Notes: generated by a model not told the origin, from the sequence alone. Positions 22,102-32,041 are shown, counted from the stretch's first letter. The stretch is 64,000 bases of DNA from Staphylococcus simiae (GCF_002902085.1 NZ_PPQR01000025.1:23458-87457), one strand, 5' to 3'. Translations and numbers: made by a program.

Positions 22102-22293
22102 TTATAGCCAATCGTTTTTACGATATTTCTTTTTCAAAGAAAATCCAGCTCCAAATGTTGCAACAAGTAATACAAATGTTAAAATCATCATTGGGACATT
22201 GGCTGCACCAAGAGCAAAACTAAATAGTAATAAAAAAGTCACACCTAATATAGAAAATAGCCAAAAAATCTTTTTAGATTTTTTTTGTTCCAT
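22102..22293 (-). CDS. Small membrane protein, YlaF/DUF5325 family
   Basis: 63 residues: basic N-terminus, two membrane helices (about 9-29 and 33-53) and the C-terminus KKKYRKNDWL. Ribosome site AAGGTGGGG on the minus strand. Bacillus ylaF lies next to ylaG (typA) in the same way, supporting the family assignment. Function unknown. Confidence 0.75.
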   Translation of the reverse strand: MEQKKSKKIFWLFSILGVTFLLLFSFALGAANVPMMILTFVLLVATFGAGFSLKKKYRKNDWL

Positions 22294-22394
22294 CCTATCC
22301 CCACCTTTTGCTTATCATTTCTCAATTATATGATATAATAAAAAAGTTGTAATTAAAAGTGGGATTTTACTTAAGAAAGAAGGAAATTAATTTT

Positions 22395-24242
22395 ATGACT
22401 AATAAAAGAGAAGACGTACGTAATATAGCAATTATTGCGCACGTTGACCATGGTAAAACAACTCTAGTAGATGAGTTGTTAAAACAATCTGGTATATTTA
22501 GAGAGAACGAACATGTAGACGAAAGAGCAATGGACTCTAACGATATAGAAAGAGAACGTGGTATTACTATTCTTGCCAAAAATACTGCGGTTGAATATAA
22601 AGGAACACGTATTAATATTTTAGATACGCCAGGACATGCTGACTTCGGTGGTGAAGTAGAACGTATTATGAAAATGGTAGATGGTGTTGTTCTAGTCGTT
22701 GATGCTTATGAAGGTACAATGCCACAAACGCGTTTTGTACTTAAAAAAGCTTTAGAACAAAATTTAAAACCTGTGGTAGTCGTAAATAAAATAGATAAAC
22801 CATCTGCACGTCCTGAAGGCGTCGTTGATGAAGTGTTAGACTTATTTATCGAACTAGAAGCTAATGATGAACAATTAGAATTCCCAGTAGTTTATGCGTC
22901 AGCTGTTAATGGTACTGCGAGCTTAGATGCAGATAAACAAGATGAAAATATGCAATCTTTATATGAAACAATTATTGATTATGTACCTGCACCTGTTGAT
23001 AATAGTGATGAACCATTACAATTTCAAGTTGCTTTATTAGACTATAATGACTATGTTGGTCGTATTGGTATTGGTCGTGTCTTCAGAGGTAAAATGCGTG
23101 TTGGTGATAACGTATCATTAATTAAATTAGATGGTTCTGTTAAGAACTTCCGTGTTACAAAAATGTTTGGTTACTTCGGTCTTAAACGTTTGGAAATTGA
23201 AGAAGCGCAAGCAGGCGATTTAATTGCAGTATCAGGAATGGAAGATATCAACGTTGGTGAAACAGTTACACCACATGACCATCAGGAAGCATTACCAGTG
23301 TTACGTATTGATGAGCCGACGTTAGAAATGACATTTAAAGTTAATAATTCACCTTTTGCAGGTCGTGAAGGTGATTTTGTTACTGCACGTCAAATTCAAG
23401 AACGTTTAGATCAACAATTAGAAACAGATGTTTCATTAAAAGTTAAACCAACTGATTCACCAGATACATGGATCGTAGCTGGTCGTGGTGAATTACATTT
23501 ATCAATTTTAATTGAAAATATGCGTCGTGAAGGATTTGAATTACAAGTTTCTAAACCACAAGTTATTTTGAAAGAAATTGATGGTGTAATGTGTGAACCA
23601 TTTGAACGTGTTCAATGTGAAGTTCCTCAAGAGAATTCAGGAGCAGTTATCGAATCATTAGGTGCACGTAAAGGTGAAATGGTTGATATGACTACAACTG
23701 ACAATGGTTTAACACGTTTAATCTTTATGGTACCAGCACGTGGTATGATTGGTTACACGACTGAATTTATGTCTATGACAAGAGGATATGGTATTATTAA
23801 CCATACATTTGAAGAATTTAGACCACGTATTAAGGCTCAAATCGGTGGACGTCGTAACGGTGCTTTAATTTCAATGGATCAAGGTTCAGCTAGTACTTAT
23901 GCGATACTTGGTTTAGAAGATAGAGGGGTAAACTTCATGGAACCAGGTACTGAAGTATATGAAGGTATGATTGTTGGTGAACATAATCGTGAAAATGATT
24001 TAACTGTTAATATCACAAAAACAAAACACCAAACAAATGTTCGTTCTGCTACAAAAGACCAAACTCAAACAATGAATCGCCCTCGTATTTTAACTTTAGA
24101 AGAAGCATTACAATTTATTAATGATGATGAACTTGTAGAAGTTACACCGCAAAGTATTCGTTTAAGAAAAACGATCTTAAATAAGAGTGTTCGTGAAAAA
24201 GAAGCAAAACGTATTAAACAAATGCTACAAGATAACGAATAA
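22395..24242 (+). CDS. typA: Ribosome-associated GTPase TypA/BipA
   Basis: 615 residues of an elongation-factor-type GTPase: P-loop AHVDHGKTT, switch I ERERGITI, G3 DTPGH, G4 NKIDKP, followed by EF-G-like domains and the BipA-specific C-terminal domain. Acts on the 70S/50S ribosome in stress and low-temperature ribosome biogenesis. The frame opens at 22359, but the ATG at 22395 (MTNKREDVRNIAII) after GAAGGAA is the normal start. Flanked by yla-type neighbours as in Bacillus. Confidence 0.95.
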   Translation: MTNKREDVRNIAIIAHVDHGKTTLVDELLKQSGIFRENEHVDERAMDSNDIERERGITILAKNTAVEYKGTRINILDTPGHADFGGEVERIMKMVDGVVLVVDAYEGTMPQTRFVLKKALEQNLKPVVVVNKIDKPSARPEGVVDEVLDLFIELEANDEQLEFPVVYASAVNGTASLDADKQDENMQSLYETIIDYVPAPVDNSDEPLQFQVALLDYNDYVGRIGIGRVFRGKMRVGDNVSLIKLDGSVKNFRVTKMFGYFGLKRLEIEEAQAGDLIAVSGMEDINVGETVTPHDHQEALPVLRIDEPTLEMTFKVNNSPFAGREGDFVTARQIQERLDQQLETDVSLKVKPTDSPDTWIVAGRGELHLSILIENMRREGFELQVSKPQVILKEIDGVMCEPFERVQCEVPQENSGAVIESLGARKGEMVDMTTTDNGLTRLIFMVPARGMIGYTTEFMSMTRGYGIINHTFEEFRPRIKAQIGGRRNGALISMDQGSASTYAILGLEDRGVNFMEPGTEVYEGMIVGEHNRENDLTVNITKTKHQTNVRSATKDQTQTMNRPRILTLEEALQFINDDELVEVTPQSIRLRKTILNKSVREKEAKRIKQMLQDNE

Positions 24243-24250
24243 GATAATTA

Positions 24251-24293
24251 AAAACTGAGCTAATCTATTAACGTAGGTTAGCTCAGTTTTTTT
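24251..24293 (+). terminator. Terminator of typA
   Basis: 13-bp perfect stem AAAACTGAGCTAA / TTAGCTCAGTTTT (24251-24263, 24278-24290), then T run. The T run overlaps the stop of the convergent small gene. Confidence 0.9.
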
Positions 24294-24459
24294 AATCTAT
24301 GTGATTGTGTTGTCGACGTTGCTTAGGTGTGTCTAGACGACTCTTACAATCATCACACATAAAAGTTCTTATTGGATTATTTTTAAGACGTTTAGCTTCA
24401 ACAGTTTGTTCATCTATGTATACTTTAGTATCACAAATGATACATTGAACTTGTCTCAA
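24292..24459 (-). CDS. YlaI-like zinc-ribbon protein, 55 aa, TTG start
   Basis: Short gene read by eye: TTG at 24459-24457 after GAGGTGA gives MRQVQCIICDTKVYIDEQTV..., ending at TAA 24294-24292. Two CxxC pairs (Cys6/Cys9 and Cys35/Cys38) form a likely zinc ribbon, and the C-terminus is basic (KQRRQHNH). This fits the YlaI/DUF2197 family, whose Bacillus member is near ylaG. Its ribosome site lies within the end of the upstream 160-residue gene, so the two are coupled. Function unknown. Confidence 0.82.
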   Translation of the reverse strand: MRQVQCIICDTKVYIDEQTVEAKRLKNNPIRTFMCDDCKSRLDTPKQRRQHNHID

Positions 24460-24460
24460 C

Positions 24461-24943
24461 TTAAATCACCTCAATTTGAGTGACGTATTTAAATTGATTT
24501 GAATAACCGTCCTCTTGGTTATAAATAAAACTATCAACAGCATTGTCGCTATATAAACGTTTGCCGTCTTTAGCAAATTGGAAAAATAAATATGGTAGCA
24601 AATCAATTGGAATATCAATATGCTCTTTGTCATTAGATAGACGAATAACTTTAGCATCAATATGTGGTTCAGAATGTGTAAAAAATGGTGCCATATTGAT
24701 AACAAATGAATCTTCTAACACAGAACGTTTTCTATATTTAATTTCTGAGTTTAGCGTTGGTGGATTAGTTTGACCTTCTAAAATCGCTCGATTCCATTCA
24801 TGATTATTATCGAAATCAACTGGCTTAGAACCGTCAAAAACACCCTTTTCAAGGTCTTCGATGCGAACTTTTCTATCATCAAATATCCATGTTGTACTAT
24901 CTAAAGTGATAGGGAACTTTACAGCTCCTTTTATTTGTATCAT
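24461..24943 (-). CDS. Conserved hypothetical protein, 160 aa
   Basis: Soluble protein with no domain I recognise. It opens MIQIKGAVKFPITLDSTTWIF and contains a central basic RKRSVLEDSFVINMAPF stretch and a HIDIPIDLLPYLFFQFAKDG stretch. No signal peptide or membrane helix. Ribosome site GGGAGTGGG. It sits in the yla region between typA and ylaN and is followed after one base by the zinc-ribbon gene. Some staphylococcal annotations call related proteins peptidyl-prolyl isomerases, but I see no support for that. Confidence 0.75.
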   Translation of the reverse strand: MIQIKGAVKFPITLDSTTWIFDDRKVRIEDLEKGVFDGSKPVDFDNNHEWNRAILEGQTNPPTLNSEIKYRKRSVLEDSFVINMAPFFTHSEPHIDAKVIRLSNDKEHIDIPIDLLPYLFFQFAKDGKRLYSDNAVDSFIYNQEDGYSNQFKYVTQIEVI

Positions 24944-25026
24944 TGTCCCACTCCCTATAATATAATCTATGGTTATTTTAACATAAAATAGTCATGTCTC
25001 ATTTTAAATCTACTTGCTTTTTAATA

Positions 25027-25058
25027 TTTAGTAAGATAGAATTTTAGTAAGATAAGAG
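25027..25058. repeat. 16-bp tandem duplication before ylaN
   Basis: TTTAGTAAGATA occurs twice, 16 bases apart (25027 and 25043), 26 bases before the ylaN start, in the promoter/leader. Confidence 0.6.
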
Positions 25059-25083
25059 ATAATGATTAGAGGGGGAGCGTGTC

Positions 25084-25359
25084 ATGACGAAACAATCTAC
25101 TATGAATAATGTAGCATTAGATCAATTAACAAATGATGCAAATGAAATTTTACAATTAATTAAGGTTCAAATGGACAATTTAACTTTACCTTCATGCCCT
25201 TTGTATGAAGAAGTTTTAGATACACAAATGTTTGGTCTTCAAAAAGAAGTTGATTTTGCAGTGAAATTAGGCTTAGTTGATAGAGAAGATGGTAAAAAAA
25301 TTATGTTACGTCTTGAAAAAGAACTTTCAAAATTACACGAAGCATTTACAAACGTTTAA
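25084..25359 (+). CDS. ylaN: YlaN (UPF0358), iron-linked essential-type protein
   Basis: 91 residues, all-helical, with the family core [22 protein letters not shown] (contains the single Cys) and a C-terminal amphipathic helix. YlaN is needed for growth under iron limitation in Bacillus and S. aureus and has been reported to bind iron and Fur, relieving Fur repression. Start follows GAGGGGGAG. Positioned before ftsW as in Bacillus (ylaN-ftsW). Confidence 0.9.
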   Translation: MTKQSTMNNVALDQLTNDANEILQLIKVQMDNLTLPSCPLYEEVLDTQMFGLQKEVDFAVKLGLVDREDGKKIMLRLEKELSKLHEAFTNV

Positions 25360-25450
25360 TGTCTTTTATAATAAATTATTTTTAATAACGACGACATACA
25401 TATTACGGGATATTAACAATTATTGTCGTTGAAATAATATTACTAGTTAA

Positions 25451-25496
25451 AAAGTGACTGCGATATCATATATTGATGATATAACAGTCACTTTTG
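25451..25496 (+). terminator. Terminator of ylaN
   Basis: AAAGTGACTG (25451-25460) pairs with CAGTCACTTT (25485-25494), with ATATCAT / ATGATAT pairing inside, then TTTTG. Confidence 0.8.
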
Positions 25497-25666
25497 TTAG
25501 GTTAAGATATATTTTTACAACATGATATAAATAAAAATATGCCTAAATTTATCATATTATATTTGTGATAACAGTAGGTAAATGTATATAATTAATAGCA
25601 GAGATTTTTTACATATTTTAAAAATAACAACATTATCATACAAATTGTAGAATTGGATGACTTTTT

Positions 25667-26893
25667 ATGAAGAATTTAAGAGGAATTTTAAGGTATATTG
25701 GTAAAACATCAAAATTTATCGATTACCCATTGTTAGTTACATATATTGTTTTATGCTTAATAGGTTTAGTCATGGTATATAGTGCGAGTATGGTACCAGC
25801 AACGAAAGGTACATTAACTGGCGGTGTCGAAGTAGCAGGAACATACTTTTATAATCGACAACTAGCCTATGTCATTATCAGCTTTATGATTGTCTTTTTT
25901 ATGGCATTTTTAATGAACGTCAAGTTATTAAGTAATGTTAATGTTCAGAAATGGATGATGTTAGGCATCATTGCATTGTTATTGGCGACTTTAATAGTAG
26001 GTAAAGACATCAATGGTTCTAAAAGTTGGATTAATTTAGGCTTTATGAACTTGCAAGCATCAGAACTATTAAAAATTGCTATTATTTTATACTTACCATT
26101 TATGATTAATAAGAAAATGCCTAGAGTTCAAAATAATTTCAACTTAATACTTAGACCGTTTCTATTAATTATGATGTGTACTTTCTTAGTACTCTTACAA
26201 AAAGACGTAGGTCAAACGTTACTAATTTTAATTATTTTATTTTCTATTATTTTGTATTCAGGAATAGGCGTCTCTAAAGTATTAAGATATGGCATTCCAA
26301 CAATTTTAGCGTTTTTAGTAGTATTTATTATTGCGTTACTAGGTGGATTCTTACCAACGTATTTAACAGCTCGTTTTAGTATTTTAACAAACCCATTCCA
26401 GTATGAATCTGGTACAGGTTATCATATCTCTAACTCTTTATTAGCTATTGGTAATGGTGGAATCTTTGGTAGAGGATTAGGCAACAGTATTTTAAAATTA
26501 GGTTATTTGCCTGAACCTCATACTGATTTTATTTTCGCAGTTATTTGTGAAGAATTAGGTTTAATTGGTGGCTTATTAGTGATATGTTTAGAATTCTTTA
26601 TTGTTTATCGAGCATTTCAATTTGCGACTAAAACAACTTCATATTTTTATAAATTAGTTTGTGTAGGTATAGCTGCATATATCGGTAGCCAAACGTTCGT
26701 TAATTTAGGTGGTATATCAGCAACAATACCATTGACAGGTGTACCATTACCATTTATTAGTTATGGTGGTTCATCAATTATTAGTTTAAGTATCGCCTTA
26801 GGACTATTACTCATTGTTGGTAAACAAATTAAAATTGATCAACATAGAAAGAAACAACAAAAGAAAATAGATATCAAGCGACGATATAATTAA
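25667..26893 (+). CDS. ftsW: Peptidoglycan glycosyltransferase FtsW (SEDS family)
   Basis: 408 residues, ten predicted membrane helices, basic C-terminus. SEDS signatures: VMVYSAS near the first helix, GKDINGSKSWINLG, KDVGQT, the ESGTGYHISNSLLAIGNGG loop, LPEPHTDFIF and the C-terminal PLPFISYGGSS. Polymerises lipid II at the septum with a cognate class B PBP. The ribosome site before the ATG is weak (GGATGA). It stands alone between two terminators. Roughly three quarters of its residues match the S. aureus protein as I recall it. Confidence 0.93.
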   Translation: MKNLRGILRYIGKTSKFIDYPLLVTYIVLCLIGLVMVYSASMVPATKGTLTGGVEVAGTYFYNRQLAYVIISFMIVFFMAFLMNVKLLSNVNVQKWMMLGIIALLLATLIVGKDINGSKSWINLGFMNLQASELLKIAIILYLPFMINKKMPRVQNNFNLILRPFLLIMMCTFLVLLQKDVGQTLLILIILFSIILYSGIGVSKVLRYGIPTILAFLVVFIIALLGGFLPTYLTARFSILTNPFQYESGTGYHISNSLLAIGNGGIFGRGLGNSILKLGYLPEPHTDFIFAVICEELGLIGGLLVICLEFFIVYRAFQFATKTTSYFYKLVCVGIAAYIGSQTFVNLGGISATIPLTGVPLPFISYGGSSIISLSIALGLLLIVGKQIKIDQHRKKQQKKIDIKRRYN

Positions 26894-26915
26894 TAACTAC
26901 ATCATATTAAGAAAT

Positions 26916-26963
26916 AACTCCTTTCAAAGTAAACTTTGTGACATGACTACTTTGAAGGGAGTT
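26916..26963. terminator. Hairpin after ftsW
   Basis: 16-bp arms (26916-26931 / 26948-26963), AACTCCTTTCAAAGTA with TACTTTGAAGGGAGTT, one wobble, followed by AGTTTATATT. Confidence 0.75.
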
Positions 26964-27082
26964 AGTTTATATTAGTTGAATTAAAGTGATTGTGGTATAC
27001 ATATGTTGTTAATCAATCTTATAATACTCTTATCACAATATATAAGTTTAATGTCATGATTAAAGGAACTCACTTAAATTAT

Positions 27083-27284
27083 GGTTCTCTCCCAAATAAG
27101 GCTGATACATAATTATTTTTTTAAGCCTCGCACCCCAACTTGCACGTTATAGTAAAAATTCTATTTATAGAATTTTTCTATGTTGGGGCCCGGTCCCTCA
27201 GGAGTCTCAGCTTCAAAATAATTTATATTTTAAATTATTCACTTTTTATTTACCAGTCCTAAAAAATAGAGAACCTTAATTATT
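27083..27284. repeat. Repeat R1, copy c, split by an insertion
   Basis: In inverse orientation: left half GGTTCTCTCCCAAATAAG... to 27117 and right half from 27233, ending CCTAAAAAATAGAGAACC. Between them lies a 115-bp STAR-like segment (27118-27232). AATTATT is present on both sides of that segment but only once in intact copies. Confidence 0.75.
27118..27232. repeat. STAR-like GC-rich hairpin element nested in R1
   Basis: Contains CCCCAAC...GTTGGGG arms around a perfect AAAATTCTA/TAGAATTTT hairpin and the STAR-like signature TATGTTGGGGCCCGGTCCCT. GC-rich blocks stand out sharply from the AT-rich surroundings. Confidence 0.75.
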
Positions 27285-27592
27285 TATTAACATTAATTCT
27301 TTATTTTGCTAACAACATTACTGTTACTTAATATATTACTATGATTTAATAACTAAATATTATTACTAAAATAAATGCAGATACTAGAAAAGTTTAAACA
27401 CTGATGATAAGATTAAGTTATTGTTATTGATAACTTTATGTGATTTTTATGGTATTTTTTTAATTTCAATTTATCATTCAATTAGCTTAATTGATAAATT
27501 TAGTATATCTATAGCAAAATTTTGAACATTAGGATAAAATTTTATTATCTAATTAGTTAGAAAATTCTAATAGTTTAAGGAGTGTATCGCTA
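27285..27592. other. AT-rich leader region before pycA
   Basis: About 300 bases with no open frame; holds the pycA promoter, which I could not place confidently. The last bases carry AAGGAGTG, the ribosome site of the TTG-started pycA. Confidence 0.5.
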
Positions 27593-30500
27593 TTGAAACA
27601 TATAAAAAAGTTACTTGTTGCTAACCGTGGAGAAATTGCAATTCGAATTTTTAGAGCAGCAGCAGAGTTAGACATTAGTACGGTTGCAATTTATTCAAAC
27701 GAAGATAAAAGTTCATTACACAGATATAAAGCTGATGAATCTTATTTAGTAGGCAGTGATTTAGGACCAGCTGAAAGTTATTTAAATATTGAACGTATTA
27801 TAGATGTAGCAAAACGAGCTCATGTTGATGCGATTCATCCTGGCTATGGTTTTTTAAGTGAGAATGAACAGTTTGCACGTCGATGTCAAGAAGAGGGAAT
27901 AAAATTTATAGGACCACACCTAGAACATTTAGATATGTTTGGAGATAAAGTCAAAGCACGTACTACTGCAATTAAAGCGAATTTACCGGTTATACCTGGC
28001 ACAGATGGACCAATTAGTTCATATGAATTAGCCAAAGAATTTGCTGAAGAAGCGGGATATCCATTAATGATTAAAGCTACTAGCGGTGGTGGCGGTAAAG
28101 GTATGAGAATTGTACGCCAAGCTAGCGAATTAGAAGATGCTTTCCATCGTGCTAAATCTGAAGCTGAAAAGTCATTTGGTAACAGTGAAGTATATATAGA
28201 AAGATACATTGATAACCCTAAACATATTGAAGTTCAAGTTATTGGTGATGAATTCGGTAACATTGTACATTTATATGAACGTGATTGCTCCGTACAACGT
28301 AGACATCAAAAAGTTGTGGAAGTGGCACCTTCTGTTGGTTTAACAGAAGATTTAAGACAACGTATTTGTAATGCTGCACTACAATTAATGGAAAATATTA
28401 AATATGTTAATGCGGGAACGGTTGAATTTTTAGTTTCTGGTAATGAATTCTTCTTCATTGAAGTAAACCCAAGAGTTCAAGTTGAGCATACGATTACAGA
28501 AATGATAACAGGTATTGATATAGTAAAAACACAAATTTTAGTGGCTGATGGTGCAAGTTTATTTGGAGATATGATAAACATGCCGCAACAACAAGATATT
28601 CAAACGTTAGGTTATGCTATCCAGTGTCGTATTACTACAGAAGATCCTCTAAATGATTTTATGCCAGATACAGGAACAATTATTGCTTATCGATCTAGTG
28701 GTGGATTTGGTGTACGTTTGGATGCAGGTGATGGTTTCCAAGGTGCTGAAATATCACCGTACTATGATTCATTGCTAGTTAAATTATCTACCCATGCGAT
28801 TTCATTTAAACAAGCCGAAGAAAAAATGGTACGTTCATTAAGAGAAATGAGAATTCGTGGGGTTAAAACAAATATCCCATTTTTAATTAATGTTATGAAA
28901 AATAACAAATTCACAAGTGGAGATTATACAACTAAATTTATTGAAGAGACACCGGAACTATTTGACATCAAGCCAACATTAGATAGAGGTACTAAAACTT
29001 TAGAGTATATCGGAAATGTTACAATTAATGGTTTTCCAAATGTTCAACAACGACCTAAACCCGAGTACGAGTCAACAAGAATTCCTAAAGTATCCCATAA
29101 TAGAATTGCTTCTCTGTCAGGTACTAAGCAATTATTAGATCAAGTAGGGCCTAAAGGTGTTGCAGATTGGGTCAAACAACAAGATGATGTCTTGATTACA
29201 GATACAACATTTAGAGATGCACATCAATCCTTATTAGCAACCAGAGTAAGAACTAAAGATATGATGAATATTGCTTCAGAAACTGCCGAAGTTTTTAGAG
29301 ATGGTTTTTCACTTGAAATGTGGGGTGGTGCGACATTTGATGTTGCTTATAACTTCCTTAAAGAAAATCCATGGGAACGTTTAGAACGCTTACGTAAAGC
29401 AGTACCAAATGTATTGTTCCAAATGTTGCTAAGAGCGTCCAATGCTGTTGGTTACAAAAATTATCCAGATAATGTGATTCATAAATTTGTTGCAGAAAGT
29501 GCCAAAGCAGGCATTGACGTCTTTAGAATATTTGATTCATTAAATTGGGTCGATCAAATGAAAGTAGCAAATGAAGCGGTACAACATGCAGGAAAAATTT
29601 CTGAAGGAGCTATTTGTTATACAGGTGATATTTTAAACCCAGAGCGTTCTAACGTTTATACATTAGAATACTATGTGAAATTAGCCAAAGAATTAGAAAG
29701 AGAAGGTTTCCATATTTTAGCAATCAAAGATATGGCAGGACTATTGAAGCCTAAAGCAGCCTATGAATTAATAGGAGAATTAAAAGAAGCTGTCGATTTA
29801 CCAATTCATTTGCATACACATGATACGAGTGGTAATGGCTTATTAACTTACAAACAAGCGATAGATGCTGGTGTCGATATTATTGATACTGCAGTAGCTT
29901 CAATGAGTGGTTTGACTAGTCAACCTAGTGCGAACTCTTTATATTATGCATTAAATGGCTTCTCACGTAACTTGAGAACAGATATTGATGGATTAGAAAC
30001 GTTGAGTCAGTATTGGTCAACTGTACGTTCATATTATTCTGATTTTGAAAGTGATATTAAATCTCCTAATACATCAATTTATCAACATGAAATGCCAGGT
30101 GGACAATATTCTAATTTAAGTCAACAAGCGAAAAGTTTAGGACTTGGAGAACGCTTTGATGAAGTTAAAGATATGTATCGTCGGGTTAATTTCTTATTTG
30201 GTGATCTCGTAAAAGTGACGCCATCATCTAAAGTTGTAGGAGATATGGCATTATATATGGTTCAAAACGATTTAGATGAACAATCTGTTATTTCTAATGG
30301 TTATAAATTAGATTTTCCTGAGTCAGTAGTATCATTTTTTAAAGGTGAAATTGGACAACCTGTTAATGGTTTTAATAAAGAACTGCAAGATGTAATTTTA
30401 AAAGGGCAAAGTGCTTTAACTGAAAGACCAGGTGAATATTTGGAACCTGTTAATTTTGATGAAGTCAGAAATCAATTGGCACAACAACAAGATGACGTTA

Positions 30501-31039
30501 CTGAACAAGATGTTATTAGTTATGTATTATATCCAAAAGTATACGAACAATATGTTCAAACCAAAGAGCAATATGGAGATTTATCATTACTCGATACACC
30601 AACATTCTTCTTTGGTATGAGAAATGGTGAAACAGTTGAAATTGAAATTGATACTGGTAAGCGTTTAATAATTAAATTAGAAACAATTAGCGAGCCTGAT
30701 GAAAATGGTAATAGAACAATTTACTATGCTATGAATGGTCAAGCACGTAGAATTTATATTAAAGATGACAATGTGAAAACTAACGCACATGTTAAGCCGA
30801 AAGCTGATAAGTCAAATCCAAATCACATAGGAGCTCAAATGCCTGGATCAGTAACTGAGGTAAAAGTTGCTGTGGGTGATGAAGTTAAAGCTAATCAACC
30901 ATTGTTAATTACCGAAGCGATGAAAATGGAAACAACGGTTCAAGCACCATTTGATGGTGTCATTAAACAAATAACTGTGGTTAATGGTGATACTATTGCT
31001 ACTGGAGATTTACTTATTGAAATAGAAACACAACAATAA
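27593..31039 (+). CDS. pycA: Pyruvate carboxylase (TTG start)
   Basis: 1148 residues, normal for single-chain PYC. Order: biotin carboxylase (about 1-450, ATP-grasp Gly-rich SGGGGKGMR loop), carboxyltransferase (about 530-800; TDTTFRDAHQSLLATR, metal site HLHTHDTSG), allosteric/tetramer domain, and C-terminal BCCP (about 1080-1148) with biotinylated Lys1111 in EAMKMET. Converts pyruvate plus bicarbonate to oxaloacetate, replenishing the TCA cycle. Start TTG at 27593 after AAGGAGTG. Confidence 0.97.
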   Translation: MKHIKKLLVANRGEIAIRIFRAAAELDISTVAIYSNEDKSSLHRYKADESYLVGSDLGPAESYLNIERIIDVAKRAHVDAIHPGYGFLSENEQFARRCQEEGIKFIGPHLEHLDMFGDKVKARTTAIKANLPVIPGTDGPISSYELAKEFAEEAGYPLMIKATSGGGGKGMRIVRQASELEDAFHRAKSEAEKSFGNSEVYIERYIDNPKHIEVQVIGDEFGNIVHLYERDCSVQRRHQKVVEVAPSVGLTEDLRQRICNAALQLMENIKYVNAGTVEFLVSGNEFFFIEVNPRVQVEHTITEMITGIDIVKTQILVADGASLFGDMINMPQQQDIQTLGYAIQCRITTEDPLNDFMPDTGTIIAYRSSGGFGVRLDAGDGFQGAEISPYYDSLLVKLSTHAISFKQAEEKMVRSLREMRIRGVKTNIPFLINVMKNNKFTSGDYTTKFIEETPELFDIKPTLDRGTKTLEYIGNVTINGFPNVQQRPKPEYESTRIPKVSHNRIASLSGTKQLLDQVGPKGVADWVKQQDDVLITDTTFRDAHQSLLATRVRTKDMMNIASETAEVFRDGFSLEMWGGATFDVAYNFLKENPWERLERLRKAVPNVLFQMLLRASNAVGYKNYPDNVIHKFVAESAKAGIDVFRIFDSLNWVDQMKVANEAVQHAGKISEGAICYTGDILNPERSNVYTLEYYVKLAKELEREGFHILAIKDMAGLLKPKAAYELIGELKEAVDLPIHLHTHDTSGNGLLTYKQAIDAGVDIIDTAVASMSGLTSQPSANSLYYALNGFSRNLRTDIDGLETLSQYWSTVRSYYSDFESDIKSPNTSIYQHEMPGGQYSNLSQQAKSLGLGERFDEVKDMYRRVNFLFGDLVKVTPSSKVVGDMALYMVQNDLDEQSVISNGYKLDFPESVVSFFKGEIGQPVNGFNKELQDVILKGQSALTERPGEYLEPVNFDEVRNQLAQQQDDVTEQDVISYVLYPKVYEQYVQTKEQYGDLSLLDTPTFFFGMRNGETVEIEIDTGKRLIIKLETISEPDENGNRTIYYAMNGQARRIYIKDDNVKTNAHVKPKADKSNPNHIGAQMPGSVTEVKVAVGDEVKANQPLLITEAMKMETTVQAPFDGVIKQITVVNGDTIATGDLLIEIETQQ

Positions 31040-31070
31040 TGAAACATCACAAATATTGTATATAAACAAG

Positions 31071-31112
31071 CACCCTAACAATGACTTAAGTCAGTCATTG
31101 TTAGGGTGTTTA
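31071..31112. terminator. Terminator between pycA and ctaA
   Basis: 16-bp perfect stem CACCCTAACAATGACT / AGTCATTGTTAGGGTG (31071-31086, 31093-31108) between convergent genes, followed by TTTATT. Confidence 0.88.
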
Positions 31113-31123
31113 TTGTAATGTTA

Positions 31124-32041
31124 TTAATTTTTAGCTTTTAAAGCACGTTTAGTACGTAATATTAACATAATAAAGTATGCCATCATACCAAATAAATAAG
31201 TTATAAACAGGGCATGGAATAAAGCAACTATTAAGTTTACGCCAGTCATGATTGATAGGGCACCTGTAACAGCTTGTAGTATAACTAAAATAAATGCCGC
31301 TGTATAACCATATCTAACGGTACGATTATTTGGATAATTTTTAATAGCGTGAATGTAAGTAATTAAAATAATCGTAAAGACAATTAAAGCCATAGCTCTA
31401 TGAGTTAATTGAACCCAGTCTTGTTCAGTATGCGGTAATAAATCACTAAACGGTAGTGGAAATCCACCATAAGCCAAACTAGCGTGCGCATGTCTAACTA
31501 ACGCACCTGTATAAACGCCACAATATGTTATGATTGCCATAATCCAAGTTAAGCGACGTAGTGGTTTTTTGATAATTAGTACATCAGCTTCATATTTTTG
31601 ATCCACTGAGAAAATAATTAAAGTAATTAAGAATACTGATGAAAAACTAATTAAAGAAATACCAAAATGAAGCGCAAGAACGTAACTATTTTGTTGCCAA
31701 ATTACAGCTGCAGCTCCTACCAATGCTTGAATTAATAAAAAGCCAACACTAATGATAGATAATGGTTTAATTTCTTTTATATATCCTATATTTTTCCAAG
31801 CAGTTATAACTAGCCAAAGTACAATAATTAATGATAAGCCCGATACAGCCCTGTGACTTAATTCAATTATTGTAGAAATAGGCATGAAGTCTGGAACTAG
31901 CGCACCATGGCATAATGGCCAAGATGATCCACAACCATCTTCTGAGCCAGTTTTGGTAACTAAAGCTCCACCTAGTTGCACGAACGTCATCATTAATGTT
32001 GCTAGGACGCCAAGCCATTTTAAATTCTTTTTGCTAAACAC
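31124..32041 (-). CDS. ctaA: Haem A synthase (GTG start)
   Basis: 305 residues, eight membrane helices in two four-helix halves. Family features: the extracellular [11 protein letters not shown] loop with its cysteine pair, [28 protein letters not shown] and LTHRAMA, carrying the four haem-ligand histidines. Oxidises haem O to haem A. A longer frame reaches 32071, but GTG at 32041 ([11 protein letters not shown]) lies 7 bases after GGGGTG and matches the N-terminus I recall from S. aureus. Divergent from ctaB. Confidence 0.93.
   Translation of the reverse strand: MFSKKNLKWLGVLATLMMTFVQLGGALVTKTGSEDGCGSSWPLCHGALVPDFMPISTIIELSHRAVSGLSLIIVLWLVITAWKNIGYIKEIKPLSIISVGFLLIQALVGAAAVIWQQNSYVLALHFGISLISFSSVFLITLIIFSVDQKYEADVLIIKKPLRRLTWIMAIITYCGVYTGALVRHAHASLAYGGFPLPFSDLLPHTEQDWVQLTHRAMALIVFTIILITYIHAIKNYPNNRTVRYGYTAAFILVILQAVTGALSIMTGVNLIVALFHALFITYLFGMMAYFIMLILRTKRALKAKN

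Noticed and set aside
22097..22333. 78-residue plus-strand frame opposite the YlaF-like gene
   Set aside because: Starts in the terminator of the IMPase-like gene and is antisense to a small membrane-protein gene with a good ribosome site.
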